A stretch of 64,000 nt of DNA from the NCBI RefSeq assembly GCF_002863865.1, contig NZ_CP022684.1, forward strand, positions 1 through 64,000, in the 5' to 3' direction. Source of the DNA: Ketobacter alkanivorans. GTDB lineage: Bacteria > Pseudomonadota > Gammaproteobacteria > Pseudomonadales > Ketobacteraceae. Within the stretch, counting starts at the first letter, position 1. The number at the start of each line of letters is the position of its first letter. The position numbers and the translations under genes were made by a program. Under the pieces are notes generated by a model. It saw only the letters and a program-made list of their open reading frames with translations, had not been told where the DNA came from and did no database searches. Of this stretch, positions 28,001-36,788 are shown one piece after another.

Positions 28001-28973
28001 TTTTGTATCGGGAGATCAAAGTTTCGTTATTACTGCTGTTGTGTCAATGATTGATTTTGATAACAACAACAACCAGGTGCTGGAGTTGTTGAGATCGGTA
28101 GAATCTGCTGCTGAAATATGTAAAAAATCCGGTCAGAAAGAGATTCAAGTGGTTAAGCCTGGTGATGAAAGAATGGAGGAACGTGACGAAGTAATGTCTT
28201 GGGTTGCTCGAATCAATAGAGCGCTAGACGAAGAAAACCTAAAGATACGTTGCCAAATGATTTACCCCATTTTGAATAAAGATGAAGGTTTGCCGCATTT
28301 TGAGGTTCTCCTTACGGTGGTCGATGAGAATGGTGAGCACCTGCCACCCGCGGATTTTATCAAGGCTGCAGAAGAGTACAGCAGGATGGGGTCTGTTGAT
28401 CGATGGGTTATAGAGAATGTTTTAATGTGGATGATGGATAACCAACATTTGCTGTCAGAAATCGGTGGTTTTTCTATCAATCTTTCCGGGCATTCACTTA
28501 ACGATGAAACGTTCCTCGACTTTATATTTGAATCCCTGGTCCGGCATCAAGTGCCACGACAGAAGCTCATATTTGAGATTACCGAAACAACAGCTGTGGC
28601 TAATCTGGAAGATGCGGCAGATTTTATCAATGAAATGAGAGGGATCGGGTGTCGATTTTCTCTGGACGACTTCGGTGCAGGCCAGTCTTCATACGCCTAT
28701 CTTAAGCGGCTTCCGGTCGATTTCATAAAAATTGACGGGGCGTTTGTCAAGAATATATCAGAAGATGATGTCGACTACGCCCTTGTTAAGTCCATTACTG
28801 AGATGGGTCATTTCCTCAATAAAAAGATCGTCGCAGAATTTGTGTCAACAGAGGAGATTCTAGAAGTCGTTAAGGATATTGGTGTGGATTATGTCCAAGG
28901 TTACTATCTGGGTCGGCCGGTAATGATTGAAGATTTAGAGGATTCGTTGGAGCCGTCTCATCAGGTTGCTTAG
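25062..28973 (+). CDS. PilZ-DUF1631-GGDEF-EAL c-di-GMP regulator
   Basis: 1303-residue cytoplasmic protein. Order: PilZ-like domain (about 1-105; KREFPREGVDIDAVF, RYVAIDGVVVHQQGPGLGVKF), long DUF1631 helical region (about 140-830), degenerate GGDEF (about 860-1020) and EAL (about 1050-1300). The GGDEF signature reads GGNEF near residue 948 and no RxxD inhibitory site is visible, so cyclase activity is doubtful. The EAL signature is EVL near 1081. Other phosphodiesterase residues appear kept: NLSG, FEITETT, SLDDFGAG, IKIDG, the Glu of AEFV (normally AEGVE) and QGYYLGRP. A working phosphodiesterase is therefore plausible. Start GTG 25062 has GGGG upstream. A second DUF1631 protein is at 52398. 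Confidence 0.88.
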   Translation: MEKREFPREGVDIDAVFNLGEGEGNLCKIVDYSQEGMFVTLSDERYLKSVRNRLSELDSLATITFRVNSRYVAIDGVVVHQQGPGLGVKFLHPNPKHIEAIAEAAEQSQNRRASEAASIPEQGQKTLVAAKKSNLVKISNSKATSFLEDRLPEFFAALDEALLTEAEIQGSDAAQHQFFDAMSAFKKQAERIKTQVVGTIVADASDVANGRWKGKGKDQPNDAQDNTLSLVEKEDFEDWLIVRVATSRTELQFREVLIELQLRLDVAFGAEGGAHVYNPFGPSAFCHSFYQSIRPLRLSNKVERLVFKMYQEKVLSDLGTLYRTLNKMLIDADVLPDVNVSKYLANQAIKNRGSGGEKPKSDAAAETTNRPADGTEQQSESDAMRASKTMPGAVAAPAGSYQELQAGLARARTAYSTATKLWQLHSNKEAGATEGGYTAEPVMSAPVVDAYNHAIQTVRSQVLQGEANLDAPGALKHYIAQASGPDSQLREQHYESADMIENLFSNIVENSRIESSLRSDLRKLEVPLLEVLLADPSLFTADFHPARQAVNYIALLADRGSVNLNANKPIIKECIDQLIQTGNSDPEVIDSVVQKLDVLVDKERKLIERNLSRVTEACSGQEKVKSANVMVEKELQKRLGHKSVPASVLALVSNGWRDLMRLCYFREGLESRAWEMTLIVIDQLLLRILPGEYDESKVLFKSEELTKLIQKGLSKVEKSAGSTEKVVSDISALLTEGVDTDTVFGTYEQPDGYIENTSERLEKLGVSDDDKSIQRWMKRAKNLKEGQWLEFGANDENSVLNQLAWISDQFERFVFVNHHGMKVQDISIEELALKLKTGDVIVLSDSSMPAVEKGLDALIQKIYDQLAFESAHDQLTGLKTRKEFERCIAQSVARSKKNDTHYVLIFVDILQFKVINNTCGYETGDNFLREIASRIKSVVYEDGVIGRIGGNEFGVLMPIESDKKGYLLASEIKSAIEERRFVSGDQSFVITAVVSMIDFDNNNNQVLELLRSVESAAEICKKSGQKEIQVVKPGDERMEERDEVMSWVARINRALDEENLKIRCQMIYPILNKDEGLPHFEVLLTVVDENGEHLPPADFIKAAEEYSRMGSVDRWVIENVLMWMMDNQHLLSEIGGFSINLSGHSLNDETFLDFIFESLVRHQVPRQKLIFEITETTAVANLEDAADFINEMRGIGCRFSLDDFGAGQSSYAYLKRLPVDFIKIDGAFVKNISEDDVDYALVKSITEMGHFLNKKIVAEFVSTEEILEVVKDIGVDYVQGYYLGRPVMIEDLEDSLEPSHQVA

Positions 28974-29050
28974 AATAATTGTTCAAGGGTAGCTAAAATT
29001 CTCGGCAGTGGTTACATTATCGGTATTTGAAACCGAGTGACCTCTGCCTT

Positions 29051-30055
29051 ATGAAAGTAAACATCCAGAATCTGAAGAAGAGCCATCAACTGACATTATT
29101 TGCGGTTGATGTTCTGATGCTGTCTCTTATTTCCATAAACCTGATCTTTATTATTTTTGATTCGCTATATGCCAGTGAAGTTATGCGGAATGGACTAACC
29201 TGGTTGTTGCCTGGATTGTCTCAGTTCTATGGTGAACACATTCATCCCGATTTTGTCTCGTATGATCTTATCTTTGTGGCAATATTTATAGCAGAGTTTC
29301 TTGTCCGGTGGGCAGTTGCTATATACCAGAAAACCTATCATCGCTGGTTCTTCTATCCCTTCATACATTGGTATGACGTGATCGGGTGTATTCCCGTAGG
29401 TTCATTCAGATGGTTAAGACTATTACGGATATTCTCTATTCTGTATCGCCTCCAGAAATTTGGTGTCATTGATTTGCGTAATTCGGCTCCTGGCCGTTTT
29501 TTTGCCAAGTATTATAATGTGGTGGTTGAGGAAGTTTCAGACCGTGTAGTCGTGAATGTTCTTGATGGCGTACAGGATGAGGTCAAACAGGGTAGCCCTG
29601 TTATTGAAAAAATACTCGTTCAGGTGTTGATACCTCACAAGGCGCTGATTGCCAATTGGCTTACCGTCAAGATCAACGAAATTTGTGATGATGTTTATGT
29701 CCCCAATCAGGATACATTGAAGCGCTATATTCGAGACTCGCTGGCTGAGTCTATTCAGAAAGACACAAAGATATCTGCTCTCGAGTCGATTCCGGTTGTA
29801 GGGCCAAGGCTGGTGGAGGTAATCGATCAGACAGTCAGTGATGTTGTGTTTGATGTTGTAGATGGTCTAATGCTTGATCTCGGTAAGCAGGAAACCGATC
29901 ATATAGTCAGGGAGCTATTAGATGGCGTTATTCATAAGCTTCTGCAGCCTTCTGATGAATTTAATGACGCAAGCAAAGCTCTACTGATGGACGCTTTGGA
30001 TATAATAAAGTCTGAAGTTCAGGTTCAACGATGGAGAGGGGCGGCTGCTACATGA
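29051..30055 (+). CDS. Voltage-sensor-like membrane protein with long helical C-terminus
   Basis: 334 residues. The N-terminal third has four helices (about 15-36, 70-90 and two more) and ends in SFRWLRLLRIFSILYRLQKFG, an Arg every third position as in the S4 helix of voltage-sensor (ion-transport) domains. No pore-loop or selectivity filter follows. Instead there is a 200-residue soluble part rich in Val, Asp and Ile with repeated VSDRVVVNVLDGVQDEV/VSDVVFDVVDGLMLD segments. Function unknown. ATG 29051 is chosen; a TTG 24 bases earlier lacks support. Its stop overlaps the amidase start by 4 bases, so the two are co-expressed. Confidence 0.65.
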   Translation: MKVNIQNLKKSHQLTLFAVDVLMLSLISINLIFIIFDSLYASEVMRNGLTWLLPGLSQFYGEHIHPDFVSYDLIFVAIFIAEFLVRWAVAIYQKTYHRWFFYPFIHWYDVIGCIPVGSFRWLRLLRIFSILYRLQKFGVIDLRNSAPGRFFAKYYNVVVEEVSDRVVVNVLDGVQDEVKQGSPVIEKILVQVLIPHKALIANWLTVKINEICDDVYVPNQDTLKRYIRDSLAESIQKDTKISALESIPVVGPRLVEVIDQTVSDVVFDVVDGLMLDLGKQETDHIVRELLDGVIHKLLQPSDEFNDASKALLMDALDIIKSEVQVQRWRGAAAT

Positions 30056-31536
30056 TCACTTTCAAAGAGTATCAGCGTTTGGATGGGCTTGCTTTGGCGC
30101 AGGAGATTAAAGCAGGCAATTTGCAAAGCTCAGATGTTATCGAGTGCGCGATATCGCGCCTGGAACAGGTCAACCCGAAAATCAATGCTGTGGTAGCCAA
30201 ATATTTCGATCTAGCGTTGAGTCGGGCGGCTACAAATTGTCTGGATGGCGATTTTGCGGGCGTACCGATTTTGCTTAAGGATCTGCTGGGTTCGCTCAAA
30301 GGCTGTCATACAGGTTCTGGCTCGCTTGCCTATAAAAATGAAGTGGCTGACCATACAAGCACCCTGTACCAGCGTTATTCTGATATGGGTTTGATTTTTT
30401 TAGGAAAGACCAATACTCCAGAGCTTGGGCTGCTGGCCACAACCGAGCCAGTGGCTAATGGGCCAAGTCGAAATCCATGGAACCTTAACAAAACAACCGG
30501 AGGCTCAAGTGGCGGCTCGGCAGCTGCAGTTGCTGCTGGGATTACTCCTATCGCTTCGGCCGGAGATGGTGGTGGATCGATTCGAATTCCGGCTTCCTGT
30601 TGCGGCTTGTTTGGGCTGAAGCCCAGTCGGGGGATCAACCCGCTGGGCCCTTTAGCTGAATCCTGGGATGGTGCCGTAAGCGAGCATGTCATCACTCGCT
30701 CTGTTCGCGATTCATTGGCTGCTTTAAAGGGTTCAGCCGGTACTGATGCATATTCTCATGTTCCCGGAATATTGCCTTCTGATTTCTTTGTGGCCGCAGA
30801 GCAACCTATCGATCGCCCATTGAAGATAGGATTTTATCAGCACTCTTTCTATGGGGGATGTGTTGATAAAAGCTGTAAAGATGCTGTGTTGGCTGCAGTG
30901 AAACTATTGCGCGATCTTGATCACGAAGTGGAAGAAATCGAACTTGAATTAGACGCTGATAAACTCATTTCTTGTTATGGCGATATATATGCTGCAAACG
31001 TCAACGCAGAAGTCGCTGATCTTGTAAAACGCTATGGCAAGGCGTTTGTTCGTAGCCATGTCGAACCTCTTACCTATTTTATATATTTGATAGGGAATAG
31101 ATTCTCTGCCGGTGAATATATTCTGTCCAAGCGCCGCTGGGCTGAACTTAGCAAGTTAATGGATTCATTTCATGATCAGCATGACGTACTGCTTACACCC
31201 ACAATGGCAACGCCGCCATTCGATCTGGGGACGATGACCAATAGCCCTGTAGAGAAATTGCTGATGAATGCAGCTAATAAGGCAGGCGTGTCGCAATACG
31301 CTTCTCGAGAACTGTTGTATCAGTTCAGTAAGCCCCAGCTTCAGAAGGTTCCATTTACTCAGTTAGCAAATCTAACTGGCCAGCCTGCAATGTCTGTCCC
31401 GCTATATTGGAATCATGAGGGGCTTCCCATTGGGGTTCAGTTCGTTGCCCGAAGAATGCAGGATCCGCTGTTGTTCAGATTGGCAGCACAACTGGAAATT
31501 GCCAAGCCTTGGTTTGATAAAGTGCCTGATCTTTAG
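30052..31536 (+). CDS. Amidase (amidase-signature family)
   Basis: 494-residue serine amidase. The Ser-cisSer-Lys triad can be placed: Lys in PILLKDLLG (about residue 75), cis-Ser in [14 protein letters not shown] (about 150) and the nucleophile Ser in [12 protein letters not shown] (about 174). The C-terminal [18 protein letters not shown] and [10 protein letters not shown] blocks fit the family. It is not a GatA subunit, as gatB and gatC are absent. The substrate is unknown. Start ATG 30052 lies in ATGA with the upstream stop, preceded by GAGAGGGG. Confidence 0.88.
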   Translation: MITFKEYQRLDGLALAQEIKAGNLQSSDVIECAISRLEQVNPKINAVVAKYFDLALSRAATNCLDGDFAGVPILLKDLLGSLKGCHTGSGSLAYKNEVADHTSTLYQRYSDMGLIFLGKTNTPELGLLATTEPVANGPSRNPWNLNKTTGGSSGGSAAAVAAGITPIASAGDGGGSIRIPASCCGLFGLKPSRGINPLGPLAESWDGAVSEHVITRSVRDSLAALKGSAGTDAYSHVPGILPSDFFVAAEQPIDRPLKIGFYQHSFYGGCVDKSCKDAVLAAVKLLRDLDHEVEEIELELDADKLISCYGDIYAANVNAEVADLVKRYGKAFVRSHVEPLTYFIYLIGNRFSAGEYILSKRRWAELSKLMDSFHDQHDVLLTPTMATPPFDLGTMTNSPVEKLLMNAANKAGVSQYASRELLYQFSKPQLQKVPFTQLANLTGQPAMSVPLYWNHEGLPIGVQFVARRMQDPLLFRLAAQLEIAKPWFDKVPDL

Positions 31537-31543
31537 TGGGAGG

Positions 31544-32989
31544 CTATATAGCGTAATCTTCAGCGGAGGGTGCTTTTGTACCTTCCGGTAGGTTGCTTTT
31601 GATTACATGCTTCAGCTCTTTTTCAGTGTCAGGGCCCTGATCCAGAAAATTATCGAGCATCTTGATTATGCGTTTCAGATGCCACTCAATTTCATCCAGC
31701 ATCAGTCTGACATCGGCAATCTCGCGGTATGCAAATTCGAGTTTTTCCTCTTTAACTTGCTGCAACCATCTGAGATAACCTTCATCCAGTATGCCTGACC
31801 CGCGTACAGTCTTTAAAATCTGAATCAGTATGGCGCGGGAGCTTTGTAAGAGTTTGTGCTGGGTATCATGACTGATTTCGTTAACGATAAGTTCCAAGCA
31901 TGATAGCAGGTAAGTAAGATCGCTGTTTTTGATCTCAAGAGTTGATATCTCAGACTCTACATTGAGGGTATCTATGTGGCAGGTTTCTTCCAGCTTGGCT
32001 TTCTTTAGTACTTTAACCAACGCTGTATAGGTATTATAAAAGTGACTTTCGCTGTTCACTTGAATAAATGGCAGTAGATCACGAAGACCTCGCTGTCGGC
32101 CTCCGATTTTCTTCCCAAACACAGTGAATACGCTATCACTCAAAGCAATAATTTGGCTTTCTTGCGTTACTTGATCGTCAAACTTTCCAATGGGATATCC
32201 GGTTCCATCGCAACGTTCATGATGTTCCAGAACGATACGAGCAACTAGTTTGTTTAAGTTAGGTATGGCTTCAGCCAATTTTTGCCCTATCACGGTGTGA
32301 GCCTGAATCTGCCTCCATTCAGCAGGGCTTAACTGCTCCTTCTTATTTAAAATTGCAGGATCAATGTGCATCATGCCCATATCATGGGAAAGGGCAGCCA
32401 GAAAGCAATTTTCTACTTGTTGATCGGGCAACCCCATTTGGCGTGATATCGCTAGGCTCAGCCAAGTAACACACAGTGTCTGCTTGAAAAGTGCGGGCAT
32501 TTGCTCCCGCATTACCGTTAATTTTTGCCTGAGAATAGGATATTTGGCCAGTTCAAGACTGTATTGTTTGAAGACTTTCTCAAGTTGTAAGGCCGAATGT
32601 ATTTGTATGGTTTCCGGGAGCTTTTCAAGCTGCTTGTGCAGTTCGCGGTACAGCTCTTGTGGCCCTAAACTGTTTTCAATGTTGACGGATGACTCGATTG
32701 GTTTAAGCAGCTTGAACTTAACAACCCGATCAGACATAGATTTATTAATCCGCGCACCCTTTTTCACAAGCAGTGCGCCCTGATCATTAAAGATATCTTC
32801 ACTCGCTATGACATCTCGGCTCTCACCCAGCGCGGCAAGCCTTAACGCATATGTTTTATCGGATTGCGGGTCAAATTGAGTCATGTATGAATATTGATCG
32901 GCCAGTGATGATGTAAATGTAGTTAAGTCTTTAACAGGCGGCAACTGGGTGTGAGGTGTAATCGTGCGTATACTTCGGAACGACTGCAT
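31544..32989 (-). CDS. HD-GYP domain protein, probable c-di-GMP phosphodiesterase
   Basis: 481 residues, cytoplasmic. The N-terminal region (1-about 150) is of unrecognised type. The HD-GYP domain spans about 160-330: SHDMGMMHIDPAIL near residue 201, QAHTVIGQKL, and HHERCDGTGYP near 258. The HD and GYP signatures are intact, although the Lys of the usual HDIGK is Met. A long helical tail follows (about 335-481). The expected reaction is c-di-GMP to pGpG or GMP. It converges on the amidase gene with 7 bases between stops and is upstream of the YfiR-TpsB locus on the same strand. Confidence 0.88.
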   Translation of the reverse strand: MQSFRSIRTITPHTQLPPVKDLTTFTSSLADQYSYMTQFDPQSDKTYALRLAALGESRDVIASEDIFNDQGALLVKKGARINKSMSDRVVKFKLLKPIESSVNIENSLGPQELYRELHKQLEKLPETIQIHSALQLEKVFKQYSLELAKYPILRQKLTVMREQMPALFKQTLCVTWLSLAISRQMGLPDQQVENCFLAALSHDMGMMHIDPAILNKKEQLSPAEWRQIQAHTVIGQKLAEAIPNLNKLVARIVLEHHERCDGTGYPIGKFDDQVTQESQIIALSDSVFTVFGKKIGGRQRGLRDLLPFIQVNSESHFYNTYTALVKVLKKAKLEETCHIDTLNVESEISTLEIKNSDLTYLLSCLELIVNEISHDTQHKLLQSSRAILIQILKTVRGSGILDEGYLRWLQQVKEEKLEFAYREIADVRLMLDEIEWHLKRIIKMLDNFLDQGPDTEKELKHVIKSNLPEGTKAPSAEDYAI

Positions 32990-33098
32990 TTTGGCAAATC
33001 AATATTTGTCGAATAATCAGCAAAATAGCTCGCAAGTTTTGTGCTCGTAATGGTAGTGGGCGGAAATTTGACTATGTAGAATTATGTAACATTCGCAT

Positions 33099-33659
33099 TT
33101 AGCGATCGTTGATTATTCTGGCAAGGCTCAGAAGGTCGGAGCTGATCAAAAGTCCGTTTTCAATAGCTTTGGTGAGGTTGATTTCGAATTGCTGTTGGTC
33201 GGTGGTTCTTAGAATATTAACGACGCCGCCTTTTCTCGCAAAGTCTTCGACATTGCCAATGCTCAGCACAAACAGATGGTTTAGATCCTTGAAGAACTTA
33301 TCCAGCTGATCGTGATGATCAATTCCAACAAACAGTATATGGCAGCCACTTTGAATTTGACTGTAGTCGGTCGTTCGGATTACCTGCAATGTTCGGTCTC
33401 TGACCATAACGCCATTTACGATATCGAGAAATTCACCAAAGGGAACAGCACCGTAAAGGCACATTTTTAATTGACTTGATTGATCTGCAAAGGCGTCAGC
33501 TGGCCATTCAACAAAATTGGCAAAGTTGTACAAAAACAACGCTTTAACCTGATATTCTTTGGCAAGGTCAAGGTCGCTTCGGGTTGCTGAGTTCACGGAT
33601 GTGGTTAACAGTGACAGCAGCAAAAACATCAATGCTTGTAAGCGCATTACCTTATCCAT
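33099..33659 (-). CDS. YfiR-like periplasmic regulator (DUF4154)
   Basis: 186 residues with a signal peptide (cleavage after about TTSVNSA). The DUF4154 signature is clear: YQVKALFLYNFANFVEWPADAF around residues 36-57, then LKMCLYGAVPFG and SGCHILFVG, whose two cysteines could form the fold-stabilising disulfide known in Pseudomonas YfiR. YfiR holds the inner-membrane cyclase YfiN inactive from the periplasm. Here it follows the TpsB gene by 16 bases on the same strand, and a YfiN-like gene lies just beyond. No YfiB-like lipoprotein gene is present. Start 33659 has GGAAGA upstream; ATG 33647 is an alternative. Confidence 0.87.
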   Translation of the reverse strand: MDKVMRLQALMFLLLSLLTTSVNSATRSDLDLAKEYQVKALFLYNFANFVEWPADAFADQSSQLKMCLYGAVPFGEFLDIVNGVMVRDRTLQVIRTTDYSQIQSGCHILFVGIDHHDQLDKFFKDLNHLFVLSIGNVEDFARKGGVVNILRTTDQQQFEINLTKAIENGLLISSDLLSLARIINDR

Positions 33660-33675
33660 TTATTCTTCCATCTCT

Positions 33676-35322
33676 CTAGAAAATAAAATTCACATGGCTA
33701 TAGACTGCTGGGCCTGTTGGTTGTTCCAGGAGTTCCTCTGTTAGGCTCTCCGCCAATGGCATACCGATCGTTAGTCTGCCATTAACCGAAGACTTATACA
33801 GTATATCTAACCCAAATCCTGCACCCAAAAACGCCCCAGTGCTGCCTACATCAGTGTTCTGCTCACCATAAGCGTAATCTACAAATCCAAAAGGCAAAAT
33901 ACTCAGCCCGCCAATTGGTCGAAGGTACCTCATGGATTGCTTTAAGGTGATGCTGTACATGGTATCTGCGCTAAATAAGGCTGGCTCATAGGCTCGCACA
34001 CCGTATGGCCCAGTCATAACATTACGTTCAGAAGAGGGCAGTGATTGCGGCGTATAGTGGATATTTATACCGGCGGAGCTTACGTATTCGGAGGGATTAC
34101 CTGGTAGCCAGCGTTGCTGGTATTCGTAACTAAGATGTGTGATAAAAATTGTGTTGTCAGTGCCTTCATTATCAGTATCTATGACTGACCCCAAAGTCAT
34201 ACCGGCACTCATCGATTGCTTGTTGCGACCGTTCGAGGGGATGACGGCAGCATCAAATTTAAAGTCCATTGTTGTATAAGTCGTTGTTTCAGCGAAGATG
34301 TCTTTAAACTCTTCACTTGTGACCGATGAGTTTTTGAACGCAAGATCTACATAGAATGATGCGATTGCGTTGTCTTCCCTGAGCAGCGTGCTTTGATAAA
34401 ACCCTGACAGCGCCTCCAAATGACCTGACAGGCCCAGATCCTTAAAATCACCGGTTATTTCATACTGATTACTGTAGGCGTTTGCGCCAAAGGCGTTGTT
34501 GGGGTTGCTTGTTGGTACCCTGTATCCAATTGCACCGTAAAGATTGCCGGTCTCGTTGGTTGAGACCAACGTTGCGGATAAGGTGTCTCCAAGACCGGAC
34601 ACATTATTCTGAGAGTATTGGCCAATTATGCGATAAACCCCTGTATTGTTTACGCCATAATTATCCACTCTGGCTGAGAACACATGGCGAGTTTCTTTGA
34701 GGATATGCAGATTCAGCCTGGTTTGTCCTGGATGTTTTCCCATTGAGAAAAATCCAAAAACCTTAAGCCCAGGTATCATGTTCGCTTTCTTCATTGCATC
34801 CTGAATGTCAGGCTCATACACCACCTTGCCTAGAAGGTGCATAAAAGGCGCTTTGATCTGGTCTTCACTATATAACTTATTGTTCTTAAGATTGATCTCA
34901 CTAACCCTGCCTGGAAGTATGTTCATCACGAGGGTGTTGCCCTCGATTTCATTGGGCACAATGAATACCTGATTGAAGGTCAAGCCTTTCTCGTGATAGG
35001 CAATGGTCAAGGTATCAGCCAGGCTGTGCATATCAGAAATGGTCATCCAGGGGTCCATGCCGCTGAATGCAGAGTTCAGCTTACTGCTGATATATTGTTG
35101 AGTGACACCGTATTGGGGGAAAAGTGAGTCACCTTTTAGCTCTATGCGCTTGATTAATGCCTTGCCGTTAACAAAATTAGCCTTTCTCTGCCTTCCCGGC
35201 GTATTGGGGATGGCGATAGCGTTCGGCTTTTGGGCACTTCCAGAGGTTATCTGCAGGTTTTCGGCCGGAATAGTTGTTTCTGATGCTGATGTTGATAAGT
35301 GTGTAAGGCTCAGGAGTAGCAC
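33676..35322 (-). CDS. Two-partner secretion transporter TpsB (ShlB/FhaC/HecB family)
   Basis: About 548 residues. One or two POTRA domains (about 50-200, including VFIVPNEIEGNTLVMNILPGRVSEI) precede a 16-strand outer-membrane barrel, with barrel motifs RVDNYGVNNTGVYR, TGPYGVRAYEP (equivalent of the conserved VRGY-type lid loop region) and a C-terminal aromatic (VNFIF). It should export the TpsA passenger encoded at 36789. The start is unsure: GTG 35322 gives a signal peptide lacking its basic n-region, while the open frame continues upstream (CRWIVVLLLSLTHLSTSA) without ATG, GTG or TTG. The gene is upstream of yfiR-like in the same operon. Confidence 0.88.
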   Translation of the reverse strand: MLLLSLTHLSTSASETTIPAENLQITSGSAQKPNAIAIPNTPGRQRKANFVNGKALIKRIELKGDSLFPQYGVTQQYISSKLNSAFSGMDPWMTISDMHSLADTLTIAYHEKGLTFNQVFIVPNEIEGNTLVMNILPGRVSEINLKNNKLYSEDQIKAPFMHLLGKVVYEPDIQDAMKKANMIPGLKVFGFFSMGKHPGQTRLNLHILKETRHVFSARVDNYGVNNTGVYRIIGQYSQNNVSGLGDTLSATLVSTNETGNLYGAIGYRVPTSNPNNAFGANAYSNQYEITGDFKDLGLSGHLEALSGFYQSTLLREDNAIASFYVDLAFKNSSVTSEEFKDIFAETTTYTTMDFKFDAAVIPSNGRNKQSMSAGMTLGSVIDTDNEGTDNTIFITHLSYEYQQRWLPGNPSEYVSSAGINIHYTPQSLPSSERNVMTGPYGVRAYEPALFSADTMYSITLKQSMRYLRPIGGLSILPFGFVDYAYGEQNTDVGSTGAFLGAGFGLDILYKSSVNGRLTIGMPLAESLTEELLEQPTGPAVYSHVNFIF

Positions 35323-35439
35323 GACGATCCATCGGCAGCAAATAGTTAAACTTGCCCAGTGATTCGAGGTTAAGCGGACATGATCCTTAAAAACTGGTGG
35401 ACTGATAATTAAAATACCGCAAAAAGTGAATTAATTGTT

Positions 35440-35456
35440 TATACTCACTAAGTATA
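35440..35456. promoter_or_regulatory. Inverted repeat between divergent tpsB and cyclase genes
   Basis: TATACT at 35440-35445 and AGTATA at 35451-35456 are perfect inverted repeats with a 5-base spacer (CACTA). They lie in the 250-base divergent region. A rightward promoter with TTGTTT at 35435-35440 and TATTCT at 35457-35462 (16 apart) would have this element inside its spacer, so a bound regulator could control the cyclase gene. Confidence 0.35.
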
Positions 35457-35573
35457 TATTCTTTCAGAAAAAATGTAGTAGTACGTCGCCCCGCAAATGT
35501 GTATTTCTGTATCGGTCACGCGGGGGTTCAAAGGGCTCTAGATGGCTGTCGTTAGATGCGCTATTGAATTGCT

Positions 35574-36788
35574 ATGATGGAATTCAGAAAACTAAAAATT
35601 AAAACTAAGCTCATCGTAGTGGTTCTGTTAACCAGCACTATCGGACTGTTGTTCACTGGTGCGGGGGTTATCACCCTGGATAGAGTGAAGCAAAAAGAAA
35701 TTCTTGCTGAGGAAATGTCCATCTTGGCGCGAGTTATCGCGTCACGCAGTGCTGCGGCCCTAAGTTTTCGTGATCAGGCTAGAGCCAAGGACAACCTCAC
35801 ATCTTTGTTGGTGCGAGAGTCAGTTGAATTCTCCTGCATGTACGATCTCAATCGGCAGGTGTTTGCCAGCGTTGTGCGTGAGTCAGATCATGCGATTGCG
35901 TGCCCCGATCAGCCCCGAGAGCCGGGGGAATATTTCTATGAAAGTTACCTTGAAGCGTATCAGGCAATCGAGCTGAACGGTCTGGCTATTGGCAGCGTTA
36001 TGGTGCGAACCAGTTTGGTGGATCTTGATAGAAGGCTTCAAGGGCAACTGATTGCCAGCGTCGGCATTCTGGGGCTGTCGCTAATAATGGCTTTTCTGAT
36101 TACGCAAAGTCTGCAGCGCGCTATTTACAAGCCAATTGTGGATCTTGGTGATGTGGCGAATAAGATTACCGAGCACAATAATTTCTCTATTCGGGCCTCT
36201 ACCACAAACCTTGATGAGATTGGTGATGCGATCAATGCCTTCAATTCAATGCTTAATAAAATTGAGGCCGATAAAGAAGAACTTACTCGATTGGCGTATT
36301 ACGACCCCTTAACCAAGCTGGCCAACAGGCGTATGTTCAGTGAGCGGTTGGTGTTTGCATTAGAGAATGCTCGGCGCTCTGGTGAACAGATGGGGCTGAT
36401 CTTTTTGGATCTGGATAAGTTCAAAGTAGTGAATGATGAACTTGGTCATGACATCGGCGATCTTTTGCTCAAATCTGCCGCTAAGCGTTTAGAAGCCGCC
36501 CTGCCTGCTAGTGCGACGGCTTTCAGGTTGGGTGGTGATGAGTTTACGGTATTGCAGGTTGGTGTTACGCAACACGACTTGGAGGTGACTGCTCAATCCA
36601 TTTTAAAGGAGTTTGCGGAGCCCCTGATTCTTGCTGGTAAGCAGCTAACGATCTCCTCCAGTATTGGTATCGCGCTTTCGGATGGCAACGACAATGTATC
36701 GTCGATAATGAAGAGTGCGGATATCGCCCTTTATCAGGCCAAGGATGCAGGCAGAAGTAATTACAAAGTTTTCGGTGGAGGTAACTAA
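35574..36788 (+). CDS. YfiN/TpbB-like membrane diguanylate cyclase (CHASE8-HAMP-GGDEF)
   Basis: 404 residues. TM1 is about 12-34. The periplasmic CHASE8-type domain of about 120 residues opens with the Ala/Ser-rich ARVIASRSAAALSFRDQ stretch typical of YfiN. TM2 is about 155-177, HAMP about 180-230, and GGDEF about 235-400. The GGDEF motif is exact (RLGGDEFTVL, about residue 320), and YYDPLTKLANRRMF, DLDKFKVVND and GHDIGD are kept. At the RxxD inhibitory site the residues are PASA, so product inhibition is not expected, as in Pseudomonas YfiN. It diverges from tpsB-yfiR, and its stop abuts the stop of tpsA. Confidence 0.9.
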   Translation: MMEFRKLKIKTKLIVVVLLTSTIGLLFTGAGVITLDRVKQKEILAEEMSILARVIASRSAAALSFRDQARAKDNLTSLLVRESVEFSCMYDLNRQVFASVVRESDHAIACPDQPREPGEYFYESYLEAYQAIELNGLAIGSVMVRTSLVDLDRRLQGQLIASVGILGLSLIMAFLITQSLQRAIYKPIVDLGDVANKITEHNNFSIRASTTNLDEIGDAINAFNSMLNKIEADKEELTRLAYYDPLTKLANRRMFSERLVFALENARRSGEQMGLIFLDLDKFKVVNDELGHDIGDLLLKSAAKRLEAALPASATAFRLGGDEFTVLQVGVTQHDLEVTAQSILKEFAEPLILAGKQLTISSSIGIALSDGNDNVSSIMKSADIALYQAKDAGRSNYKVFGGGN

